Made by a program: the position numbers and the translations under genes. Below are positions 16,318-23,259 of a stretch of 64,000 bases of DNA, piece after piece. Every line of letters begins with the position of its first letter. Positions within the stretch are counted from its first letter, which is position 1. The notes under the pieces are model-generated. The model was given only the letters and a program-made list of their open reading frames with translations. It searched no databases and was not told the DNA's origin. This stretch comes from Zhengella sedimenti (lineage in GTDB: Bacteria > Pseudomonadota > Alphaproteobacteria > Rhizobiales > Rhizobiaceae). The stretch spans positions 62,001 to 126,000 of the forward strand of contig NZ_JBKFFP010000008.1 in assembly GCF_046506625.1 (NCBI RefSeq), in the 5' to 3' direction.

Positions 16318-17235
16318 GTGACCAGCATCAAGACGAACCCCGCCGCAATGATTGCGCTGCGGACGCTCAATGCGACCAATACAGCGCTCCAGCAAACACA
16401 GAACCGCGTTTCCACAGGCTACCGCGTTTCAGAAGCCGCCGACAATGCCGCCTACTGGTCGATCGCGACCATCATGCGGTCCGACAGCAAGGCGCTGTCC
16501 ACGGTGCAGGATGCACTTGGACTCGGCACGGCGAAGATCGACGTCACCTATATGAGCCTCAATTCGACGATCGAGGTGGTCGACAACATCAAGTCGAAGC
16601 TCGTGGCCGCGCGCGAGCCCGGTGTCGACAAGGCCAGCATCCAGAGCGAGATCGTGGAACTGCAGGCCCAGTTGCGGGCAATCGCCGATTCCGCTTCCTT
16701 CTCGGGCGAGAACTGGCTCTCGGTGGACTCCAGCGCCGCCAACTACGTGCAGGTCAAGGAAGTCGTATCCTCCTTCACACGTGCAGGCACCGGCGTGACG
16801 GTCAACACCATCCAGATCGACACGGCCAATATCGAACTCTTCGACGATGCCGACCAGAGCGGTCTCATGGACTCGACCTTCACGACGACAGGCGCTGGCG
16901 CGCTCAGCGTCTCGGTCCATACGCTCGACATCACCGCGGCAGGCATGGACAACACGGACCTCGACGACATGATCTCCGCCGTCGACGCGGCCCATGTCTC
17001 GCTGACGTCCGCAGCGGCCGACCTTGGCGCGACCAAGAGCCGGATTTCCATGCAGAGGGATTTCGTCAACACGCTGCTCGATGCCGTCGAGCGGGGCATC
17101 GGCACTCTCGTGGACGCCGACATGACGGAGGAATCGACCCGGCTTCAGGCGCTGCAGACCCAGCAGCAGCTCGGCATCCAGGCCCTGTCGATTGCCAATT
17201 CCTCGGCCCAGAGCATCCTGAGCCTCTTCCAGTAA
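16318..17235 (+). CDS. Second flagellin
   Basis: A 305-residue flagellin closely similar to the one at 14519-15439 along its whole length: RVSTGYRVSEAADNAAYWSIATIMRSDSKAL at the N-terminal side and STRLQALQTQQQLGIQALSIANSSAQSILSLFQ at the end. It has the same short variable domain. It begins with GTG at 16318 (TSIKTNPAAMIALRTLN). No strong ribosome site is visible, unlike the other flagellin, so its expression may be lower. The two form a local duplication in opposite orientation. Confidence 0.94.
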   Translation: MTSIKTNPAAMIALRTLNATNTALQQTQNRVSTGYRVSEAADNAAYWSIATIMRSDSKALSTVQDALGLGTAKIDVTYMSLNSTIEVVDNIKSKLVAAREPGVDKASIQSEIVELQAQLRAIADSASFSGENWLSVDSSAANYVQVKEVVSSFTRAGTGVTVNTIQIDTANIELFDDADQSGLMDSTFTTTGAGALSVSVHTLDITAAGMDNTDLDDMISAVDAAHVSLTSAAADLGATKSRISMQRDFVNTLLDAVERGIGTLVDADMTEESTRLQALQTQQQLGIQALSIANSSAQSILSLFQ

Positions 17236-17267
17236 CGTCCGGCGGACCGGCCGGACGGGTTGACGCA

Positions 17268-17289
17268 TTCGCGCGCAGCGTCGCGCGAA
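17268..17289. terminator. Hairpin between convergent flagellin and LuxR-type HTH genes
   Basis: A perfect eight-base-pair stem, TTCGCGCG-CAGCGT-CGCGCGAA, lies between two genes that end towards each other. There is no T-run on either side, so a bidirectional terminator role is only probable. A second, seven-base-pair stem (CGTCCGG/CCGGACG) is at 17236-17257. Confidence 0.4.
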
Positions 17290-17314
17290 GAACGGGGGGA
17301 CAGAAGGTGACCCG

Positions 17315-17545
17315 TCAGCACGCCAGCCTGTTGGCCGCGTAACGGGCCAGCAGGTCTTCTGTCGTCTCGACACCGAGTTTCCGCATGATCCGGCAGCGAA
17401 TCAGCTTCGTGGTATGCTCGCTGACGCCCAGGCGGCGGATCACCTCCTCACGACCGGCCCCATCGGCCAGAAGACGCAGATAGTCCTGCTCGATCCTGCT
17501 CCATTCGGGCATTTCCCGCCACCTTTCTCCAATCCGCCCCTGCAT
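17315..17545 (-). CDS. Stand-alone LuxR-type helix-turn-helix protein
   Basis: A 76-residue protein that consists of little more than a GerE/LuxR-type DNA-binding domain: RIEQDYLRLLADGAGREEVIRRL, turn, GVSEHTTKLIRCRIMRKLGV. The conserved glycine after the first helix and the SEHTT recognition helix start are present. There is no ligand-binding or receiver domain. It lies 37 bases after the luxI stop on the same strand, so it may share the luxI message. A role in tuning the neighbouring LuxR proteins is plausible, but it is inferred from position. Confidence 0.75.
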   Translation of the reverse strand: MQGRIGERWREMPEWSRIEQDYLRLLADGAGREEVIRRLGVSEHTTKLIRCRIMRKLGVETTEDLLARYAANRLAC

Positions 17546-17582
17546 GCGCTAAACACGGTCCTTCCCCGTTCAAGGGGACGTC

Positions 17583-18275
17583 TCAGGCGGCGTGTGCCAT
17601 GACGCCGCCCGAATTCCTGGCCATCCAGCGGCGCCGCGCGTGCGGTGCCGGATCCCTGAAAGGCGTCAGCGCCACACCCTGAAGCGCAAGCGCCTTGCGC
17701 ATGCGCGCAAGGACCTCTTCATCGACCCGGAAAAGACCGCAGCAGACCGGACGTTTCCCGAAAATGTCGCTCCGGCCGATTTCGTCCAGTGCGGCACCGG
17801 ATTTCTGATAGATGCGGCGCATGTGCGGCTCGTAGTTTGAAACGAGGGTCTCGATTCCGTTCGCCAATGCGCATTCGCCGAGGGCCAGGAGCATGAGGCA
17901 CATCGCGGTCTGTCCGCTCATGCCCGGATGGACGACCTGCAGGCGCGCGATGTCGACGCACATGCGCGTGCCCTCCCAGATACGCGGATGGCAAAGGTCC
18001 ATCCCCTCCGGATAGGTGGTGCGGAACACATCATTGAGCAGCGTCGGACCCATTGTCGGCATCAGCCGCAAGGAACCGACCAGGATTTCGGCGCGGTCAT
18101 CTGTCCAGAGCAGATAGGCCGGCTTCAGGTCGTCGTAGGAATCGATTTCGGCATCGCCCCGGATCCCGACATCCCAGCCCAGATCGTCATGAAAAACCCT
18201 CTTGCGGAGCCTGTACATTTGTCCCAGTAATGCATGATATTCTGTATAGTCATCCGCTTGCACAAGAATGAACAT
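17583..18275 (-). CDS. Acyl-homoserine-lactone synthase, LuxI family
   Basis: A 230-residue autoinducer synthase that makes N-acyl-homoserine lactone from S-adenosylmethionine and an acyl donor. The family's invariant residues fall exactly in place: R24, F28, W34, D45, D48, R70 and F84, with E101 and R104 one residue later than in the references. The N-terminus (MFILVQADDYTEYHALLGQMYRLRKRVF) is typical. The ATG has an excellent ribosome site (AGGAGGT, seven bases upstream). A 15-base inverted repeat lies 42-56 bases before the start. The cognate luxR is immediately upstream on the same strand. Confidence 0.96.
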   Translation of the reverse strand: MFILVQADDYTEYHALLGQMYRLRKRVFHDDLGWDVGIRGDAEIDSYDDLKPAYLLWTDDRAEILVGSLRLMPTMGPTLLNDVFRTTYPEGMDLCHPRIWEGTRMCVDIARLQVVHPGMSGQTAMCLMLLALGECALANGIETLVSNYEPHMRRIYQKSGAALDEIGRSDIFGKRPVCCGLFRVDEEVLARMRKALALQGVALTPFRDPAPHARRRWMARNSGGVMAHAA

Positions 18276-18316
18276 TGCAACCTCCTGCTCATCCGAATGA
18301 ACAAAGCGTATTTCGA

Positions 18317-18331
18317 TGGGATTCTATCCCA
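18317..18331 (-). promoter_or_regulatory. Candidate lux-box upstream of the AHL synthase gene
   Basis: TGGGAT-TCT-ATCCCA is a perfect inverted repeat with a three-base centre, 42 to 56 bases before the luxI ATG, in the 152-base gap after luxR. Position and symmetry suit a LuxR dimer site overlapping or just upstream of the promoter. The sequence is shorter than the classic 18-20 base lux/tra boxes, so the assignment is tentative. Confidence 0.45.
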
Positions 18332-18427
18332 CAATACGCACATAAGGATTCCCTCAAATGCGGGTATCGTTATGGTTAACGGCAGGGAGATTTCCGGGAA
18401 AAACCGCATCCCGGACGGGATTCCGGG

Positions 18428-19147
18428 TCATTCGTCGGCGATCAGCTTGATCTGGAACGCCCTTGCGACGGCCTGGGGCAGGGAACTGCAGTTCAGCTTG
18501 TAGCGGGCGCTCTTGAGATAGCTGCGCACCGTGTGGCCGGAAAGGCCGAGGATCTGGGCAATGTCCTGGTAATCCTTTCCGCGCGCCGTCCACATCAGGC
18601 ATTCGATCTCGCGCGGGCTGAGCGGTGGCAGCGATGCTTCGTCGCCGACCGCTTCCCTCAGGCCGCAATGATGAAGCCGGCTTGCGATCTCCACCAGTTC
18701 GTCGGCATATTCCGCGAGAAACGCGCTCCACGCATCGCCATCCATCATCGATGTGACGGAAAACAGCGAGCGCCGCGCCAGGCGGTCGATCACCGGCACG
18801 GAAAACCCATTGACGCCAATGGCATGTTCGGCAGCCTCCCGCATCAGCGCCGCAGCCTTGTCCGTGACCTTCAGATCGCGCCAGTCGAAGGGAAGCTGGC
18901 GCTGGAAGCCCTCAACGGCCACCGGATCGATGTCGACATAACTCATCAGAAGATATCGGCTGACCCAGGATTCCGGATAGGTCGTGCGCACGAATGGCCG
19001 GTCCAGCCGGCCCACCGCGGTCTGTCCGAGATGAAAGACGGTATGGGCGAGCCCGTATTCTTCCCGTACGGCGTAGACGATTTCCTGCGTGGACCGGCCT
19101 ACGTCCAGCAGCACGGAAATTTTCCGAAGGCGGGCAGACCCCTCCAT
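18428..19147 (-). CDS. AHL-responsive LuxR-family transcription regulator
   Basis: 239 residues: an N-terminal autoinducer-binding domain (about 15-160) and a C-terminal LuxR helix-turn-helix (about 175-235). All TraR/LuxR pheromone-pocket residues that I checked are present with the exact spacing: W61, Y65, D74, P75 and W89. The DNA-binding half keeps the conserved E, L and G of PREIECLMWTARGK. It should bind an acyl-homoserine lactone made by the adjacent LuxI. I start at ATG 19147 because that length fits the family; a TTG at 19195 is an alternative. The luxR-luxI order and shared strand suggest a positive feedback pair. Confidence 0.93.
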   Translation of the reverse strand: MEGSARLRKISVLLDVGRSTQEIVYAVREEYGLAHTVFHLGQTAVGRLDRPFVRTTYPESWVSRYLLMSYVDIDPVAVEGFQRQLPFDWRDLKVTDKAAALMREAAEHAIGVNGFSVPVIDRLARRSLFSVTSMMDGDAWSAFLAEYADELVEIASRLHHCGLREAVGDEASLPPLSPREIECLMWTARGKDYQDIAQILGLSGHTVRSYLKSARYKLNCSSLPQAVARAFQIKLIADE

Positions 19148-19274
19148 CCTCGCCGTTCCGGACAGCCCTGGTGACGCTGTCGCACCTGTTGTCAACTGAT
19201 TGCACTATCACAGGATTTCACGGGGTAGGCAATTGTCCGGAAGCGAGCGCTTGAAAAAGGTTTCCCGCCGGTCT

Positions 19275-19565
19275 TCAGCGTTCATCGAACAGGGCGCCGG
19301 CGCGGCGGCGGATAGCGTCTGCCAATTCGCCCCCGGCTTCGAACTGGCACAGTTTTTCAAGCAGGAAATGAAACAGTTCCGCCGCTTCCGCCCTGTCGCG
19401 CGGCCAATAATTCAGGATCGCGTCGAATGTTGCCGCAGCCTTCCTGTCGAGCTCGACGATGGCCATTTCATCGTCGCGGCCGATTGCTGATTCAAGAGCA
19501 GAAAGGGTGTCCTCATACGACCGGGCAAGCTTGGAGAAGGAGACATTTTCTCTGAATTGCAACAT
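19275..19565 (-). CDS. Small helical protein, paralogue of 26344-26613
   Basis: A 96-residue, all-helical soluble protein without known domain. The core, AIGRDDEMAIVELDRKAAATFDAILNYWP..AEAAELFHFLLEKL, matches the protein at 26344-26613 position by position (AIEDDDSRAIVEFDRNVQRIWRDVLVYQP..GEAGRLFAFLLDVI). The size and charge would fit a flagellar chaperone or small regulator, but nothing shows that directly. It sits between the two LuxR-family genes. No good ribosome site is visible before its ATG. Confidence 0.7.
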   Translation of the reverse strand: MLQFRENVSFSKLARSYEDTLSALESAIGRDDEMAIVELDRKAAATFDAILNYWPRDRAEAAELFHFLLEKLCQFEAGGELADAIRRRAGALFDER

Positions 19566-19758
19566 AACACTGTTTGGCTGATGATTACGTTAAATTCTTG
19601 CTTTCGCAGCAACTCATGCGCAAATATAGACGCTACGATATCATCCGAGGCGTTGCAATCCCCGAACAGTCGCGGCCGTCACGATTGTTCCCGCGACGGA
19701 CATCAACCGGCGCAGCCAGCGCTGGCCGGGCATTGCGTCCGGCACACCGGACGCCGGC

Positions 19759-20544
19759 TCAGATCAGGCCCTGCCGGACTGCCTTCGCGACCGCCTGGAT
19801 GCGGCTCACGCAATTGAGCTTGCGGCAAGCGGTCGTGAAATAGTGGTTGACCGTATGTTCCGACAGGCCGGTAATGAACGCCATTTCAGCGCTCGTCTTG
19901 CCCTCGCCTGCCCAATAGAGGCACTCCTTCTCCCGGGCCGTCAGTCCGTCATCGCCTTCCCTCATGCCGCTGCGAATGAACTGCGAAGCCGACTCGAAGG
20001 TGGCGAGCGCCTCGACCACGAGTTCCGGACTGATGCGACGCACCGGTTCGGCGGACAGGAAGTGGAGGACCACGATCCCCAGTTCATCGGTGGGAATCGG
20101 AATGAGAATGCCGCCCGCTATGCCTCCGTCTGCGAAGGCGCGTTCGAGGATCTCGCCCTTCTTCTCCTCCCCGTCCGGACGGGACGATGGCCCGGCCGAA
20201 GCAGGATCCAGAGCGACGAGGTTCCAAAGGACGGGCGCCGTGTGGCCACGCAGCGGACCCATGATGTCGCAGCCGCTGCGCTGAACCGCACTGTCAAGGA
20301 TCTCGATGAAATAGGAAGACATGCTGGTCATCAGCAGGCAATCGGCCAGCGTCCCCCCCTTCAGGTGCTTCGGCTTGCCCGTATAGATCAGGAAATCCTC
20401 GAAACCGTGCCGCTTGCACAGCTTGAGAAGCTGGGAAAACGCATCATGCGGCGAAGCCATCAGCCAGGACAGGCCCTCGACTATGAACCGCCGATGCGAA
20501 ACCTCTTCAACAGGTTTGCCCTGCCTGACCAGTTCTCTCTTCAC
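19759..20544 (-). CDS. LuxR-family regulator without AHL-pocket residues (possibly VisN/VisR-type)
   Basis: 261 residues with a C-terminal LuxR helix-turn-helix (LTAREKECLYWAGEGKTSAEMAFITGLSEHTVNHY). The N-terminal domain of about 190 residues lacks the W-x3-Y-x8-DP-x13-W pattern of AHL receptors, so it should not bind a lactone in the usual way. In rhizobia the flagellar master regulators VisN and VisR are LuxR-family proteins of this size lying among flagellar genes, and this gene lies just downstream of the flhA-fliR run. That identity is inferred from context. I choose GTG 20544, which has GAGGG eight bases upstream, over TTG 20559. Confidence 0.7.
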   Translation of the reverse strand: MKRELVRQGKPVEEVSHRRFIVEGLSWLMASPHDAFSQLLKLCKRHGFEDFLIYTGKPKHLKGGTLADCLLMTSMSSYFIEILDSAVQRSGCDIMGPLRGHTAPVLWNLVALDPASAGPSSRPDGEEKKGEILERAFADGGIAGGILIPIPTDELGIVVLHFLSAEPVRRISPELVVEALATFESASQFIRSGMREGDDGLTAREKECLYWAGEGKTSAEMAFITGLSEHTVNHYFTTACRKLNCVSRIQAVAKAVRQGLI

Positions 20545-20630
20545 TTGCCCGACCCTCAACTACTTTCTTATCTACGGAAATTCACGTCTTGGCACATTGC
20601 GAAAAGTCAACTTTGACGATTTGACGGCAT

Positions 20631-21167
20631 TCAATGCGTGACATTCCCGGTCTTGGCCCCCTTCGCGCTACTGACTTCCACTTCCACAACATCACCATCC
20701 TCGATAAGGTTCCTGCGCAACTCGTCGGGGGCGAACCGATCCGCGTGAACCACGATCACGTCCATCAGGTCACTGTCCGGCAGCCCAACAGTCAAGCGCT
20801 GTCTTACATTTTCGGTAATTGCAAACGGATTTACCGCCCGATCCATCATCCTTTGCGCGATAACCGGATCAAGAAGCAACTCCTGATATGCTTCCTGGAT
20901 CCTTTCGGGCAAAATCGTCTCCAGTCCGGGCGGCGTTCCAGGCCCCAGTTTCAGGATCACGTTCAATGTCCGGTACTCGGCCACCTTTCCATCGCGAATC
21001 ACCGGGGCGACCAGGATGCCGGAATCCCAATAGGCCGGCTGCCCGCCGGTGACGGCGAGCGCGGGGGCGCCAGGCTGTTCCGGGGCTTTGAGCGTCAGCG
21101 TCGAGACGAATCCTCCGGCGAAGGCAGCGGCGATGGCGGCCAGGCCGAAAGCCAGACCCCTGATCAT
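20631..21167 (-). CDS. Membrane-anchored periplasmic protein of unknown function
   Basis: 178 residues: an N-terminal membrane segment (IRGLAFGLAAIAAAFAGGFVSTL), a linker, then a periplasmic domain starting SGILVAPVIRDGKVAEYRTLNVILKLG and ending in a charged tail. It shares topology and the I/V-APV...V...Y...V pattern with the protein at 15708-16139. FliL has a similar layout (one membrane helix plus a small periplasmic domain), but I would not claim it. The ATG overlaps the preceding stop (ATGA), so it is co-translated with the flgN-like gene in the flhA-fliR unit. Confidence 0.7.
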   Translation of the reverse strand: MIRGLAFGLAAIAAAFAGGFVSTLTLKAPEQPGAPALAVTGGQPAYWDSGILVAPVIRDGKVAEYRTLNVILKLGPGTPPGLETILPERIQEAYQELLLDPVIAQRMMDRAVNPFAITENVRQRLTVGLPDSDLMDVIVVHADRFAPDELRRNLIEDGDVVEVEVSSAKGAKTGNVTH

Positions 21168-21625
21168 GGCCGGGCAGCGAGCGAGGCGCTCGTATAGGTG
21201 CCGTCGTCCTCGCTGTCGCGGATTTCGCTGATGACGAGATCGGCCACCGAGCGCACCGCGAGGGCCTGGGCCTGAAGGCTTCGCGCATTGGCTTTCAGCT
21301 TCTCGTCAAGCTCCTGCAGCCGTTCCCTGAGGCCGGCGATCCCCCGCCAGCCCGGATTGCCGTTGACGGCACGCGACAGTTCGTAGAGCAGCCTGCTCTT
21401 GCGTGTGTTGCAGGCCTGCAATTCCGACAGGCGACGGTTGCGAAGCAATTCGCCTTCACTGTCAAGGCACACGCCAATGGCGTCCAGCACCTGGATTATC
21501 GAGCGGTGGTCCTCTTCTTCCCTGCCATGGAAGGGTCTTGTCGCTTGCACGGCCATCTCCGGATCACTCCACTGTTTCAGCCTGTTCCCCGTGACGGACG
21601 GCGCTGACGCCGCTCGCGGGGACAT
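21164..21625 (-). CDS. FlgN-like flagellar chaperone (probable)
   Basis: A 153-residue, mostly helical protein. Its centre reads DAIGVCLDSEGELLRNRRLSELQACNTRKSRLLYEL and its end LQAQALAVRSVADLVISEIRD. This is the long two-helix pattern with an N-x-x-K-x-x-L turn found in FlgN, the cytoplasmic chaperone of FlgK and FlgL (both encoded at 28439-30944). The similarity is structural in style rather than a strong motif match. It follows the flgJ-type gene after 17 bases and overlaps the next gene by four. A start at 21556 is possible. Confidence 0.55.
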   Translation of the reverse strand: MSPRAASAPSVTGNRLKQWSDPEMAVQATRPFHGREEEDHRSIIQVLDAIGVCLDSEGELLRNRRLSELQACNTRKSRLLYELSRAVNGNPGWRGIAGLRERLQELDEKLKANARSLQAQALAVRSVADLVISEIRDSEDDGTYTSASLAARP

Positions 21626-21642
21626 TCATGTTCATTGCCGGC

Positions 21643-22002
21643 TCAGGTCCGGGACCTGGCGAGTTGTGCGCCGATCCTCTCGGCGATGCCCAGGCCACCC
21701 TGGCTTGCGAACTCTTCGGCGATCTTCTCGCTCATCATGGACTTCCACATCTCTCCCGAAAGGCCCTTGCCATAGACGGACGAAGCATCGTCAGGCAGCA
21801 TCGCCTCGATGAAATTCTGCAGGACGAGCGCTTCGAAGCGCTGCATTGCAGCCATGCCGGCGTCCGGTGCCTTCGCGGTGCCGGCGGCCTGCCCTGAAAG
21901 CGCCGCCTGCCAGGCCACGCCGTCCGCCTGCGGGCGTTGCGGCGTTTCGGGACGAAGGGTCAGCGGGCTGAGCCCCGCGACCGCCGACATCGGACCATCC
22001 AT
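21643..22002 (-). CDS. Rod-binding protein, FlgJ N-terminal/CheL type
   Basis: A 119-residue protein. After a Pro/Ala-rich lead it carries the rod-binding domain signature: MQRFEALVLQNFIEAMLPDD, then GLSGEMWKSMMSEKIAEEFASQGGLGIAE. It has no muramidase domain, as in the alphaproteobacterial proteins called CheL or FlgJ. It should act as a rod cap or scaffold in the periplasm. The ATG at 22002 has AGGTG seven bases before it; the open frame extends 19 codons further but without a convincing start. Confidence 0.8.
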   Translation of the reverse strand: MDGPMSAVAGLSPLTLRPETPQRPQADGVAWQAALSGQAAGTAKAPDAGMAAMQRFEALVLQNFIEAMLPDDASSVYGKGLSGEMWKSMMSEKIAEEFASQGGLGIAERIGAQLARSRT

Positions 22003-22077
22003 TGGCGCACCTGTCCTTCTCCTGATTGCCCCGACCGCTCCGGACCGGGGCATCCCCACGCCGGAAAAGCTACGCGA

Positions 22078-22479
22078 TCATACTTGCCGGAAGCTGGTCC
22101 CGGCCCGGTTGGCGCGCGCGGCCCAGTCGCTGCCACTCTCTTCCTGGGATGCGGCGCTCGCCTCGCCCTCGATGGCCGTCAGCCTTTCACCAAGCCGTTC
22201 CTTCTGGCGTTCCCGCCGCATGCGCTCCCGTTCCACCGCATCCCGCTCCCCCGTCAGACGCGCCTTCTCGGCCTTCAGTTCCGATTGCTTGCGCACGACC
22301 AGATCCGGAAAGAGATCCATGGCCAGCGAAGGCTCCGCTGCAAAGACGTCGAGCGAGCGCAGGTCATCCTCGACGGCCCGGAGCTTTCCGGACAGATGGG
22401 TGCTGCGCGCCATGTTCAGGTTTTCCATCTGCCCGGCCAGATGCACGAGCCTTCGCATGTCCTTGCGCTTGTCCCGCAT
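22078..22479 (-). CDS. FliJ-like coiled-coil protein
   Basis: A 133-residue highly charged helical protein. Residues 60-115 (VVRKQSELKAEKARLTGERDAVERERMRRERQKERLGERL) form a long coiled coil, like FliJ, which connects FliI to the export gate. It lies between fliR and flgJ in a flagellar export operon, starts after a strong GGGGAGGT ribosome site, and has no other recognisable motif. FliJ is the best guess from size, composition and place; coiled coils evolve too fast to be sure. Confidence 0.55.
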   Translation of the reverse strand: MRDKRKDMRRLVHLAGQMENLNMARSTHLSGKLRAVEDDLRSLDVFAAEPSLAMDLFPDLVVRKQSELKAEKARLTGERDAVERERMRRERQKERLGERLTAIEGEASAASQEESGSDWAARANRAGTSFRQV

Positions 22480-22506
22480 TCAACGACCTCCCCTGGCTGT
22501 TCGCGG

Positions 22507-23259
22507 CTAACGGAAGAACGCCATGTCCGGCACGGCCGCGGCGAACTGGCTGACCATGGAGGGAACGGCGAAGTAGGATATCAGCAGCCCGCCGAAAAGG
22601 ACGAAGGGCAGCGAAATGAAATAGATCGGTATCTGCGGCGTGAGCTTGTTGAGCAGACCGACGATCAGGTTGATCAGGATGCCGTAGGCGAGGAAAGGGC
22701 CTCCGAGCCTGAGGACCATCAGGAAGGCGTCGTTGAGGCGCTCGCCGATGCGGGCGAGCAGACGGGAGGGCTCCAGCAGTCCGTCGGGCGGGATGATCGA
22801 ATAGGAACGGATCAGGCCGATGATCACAGCGTGGTGGGCGTTGAGCAGGAAGAACAGGACCAGGGCCGCCATGGCCAGAAAGGCGCCGAAGGCGGCTTGC
22901 GGCTCGGCCTCGGTGACCGGCGTGCCCATCATCGTGCCGAAGCCCATCGACATGGCCGCGGCCGCGGCGATGAATTCGAGCGCCGCGAAGAGCAGGCGCA
23001 CGAGCAGGCCGAGAAAGGCTCCGACAATGGTTTCGGTGACAATCAGGACATAGAACAGGGACGGATCGGACGGCGAGAGCGCCGGCAGGCTGGACCAGAC
23101 CAGCGGGGCCAGCGCGACGCTGAGCGCGACGGCCGTCATCAGGCGGATGCGCATGGAAACGCGGACGGAAGAAAAACCCGGCACCACCATGAGGCATCCG
23201 CCGATCCGGCAGAAGATGACGATCATCGGCAGCAGGAGGGTGGCGGTGAAGTCGTTCAT
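22507..23259 (-). CDS. fliR: Flagellar export gate protein FliR
   Basis: A 250-residue polytopic membrane protein. It has the FliR start (FTATLLLPMIVIFCRIGGCLMVVPGF), about six hydrophobic segments, and the typical central part MSMGFGTMMGTPVTEAEPQAAFGAFL and C-terminal SLPFVLFGGLLISYF. It forms the FliPQR channel of the flagellar type III export system; FliQ is at 26841-27107, and FliP is outside the window. Its ATG overlaps the flhA stop by four bases. Confidence 0.94.
   Translation of the reverse strand: MNDFTATLLLPMIVIFCRIGGCLMVVPGFSSVRVSMRIRLMTAVALSVALAPLVWSSLPALSPSDPSLFYVLIVTETIVGAFLGLLVRLLFAALEFIAAAAAMSMGFGTMMGTPVTEAEPQAAFGAFLAMAALVLFFLLNAHHAVIIGLIRSYSIIPPDGLLEPSRLLARIGERLNDAFLMVLRLGGPFLAYGILINLIVGLLNKLTPQIPIYFISLPFVLFGGLLISYFAVPSMVSQFAAAVPDMAFFR

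Noticed and set aside
18428..19147. The first LuxR gene as a VisN or VisR homologue
   Set aside because: It carries the complete AHL-contact set with the exact spacing and is next to luxI, so a quorum-sensing receptor is far more likely.
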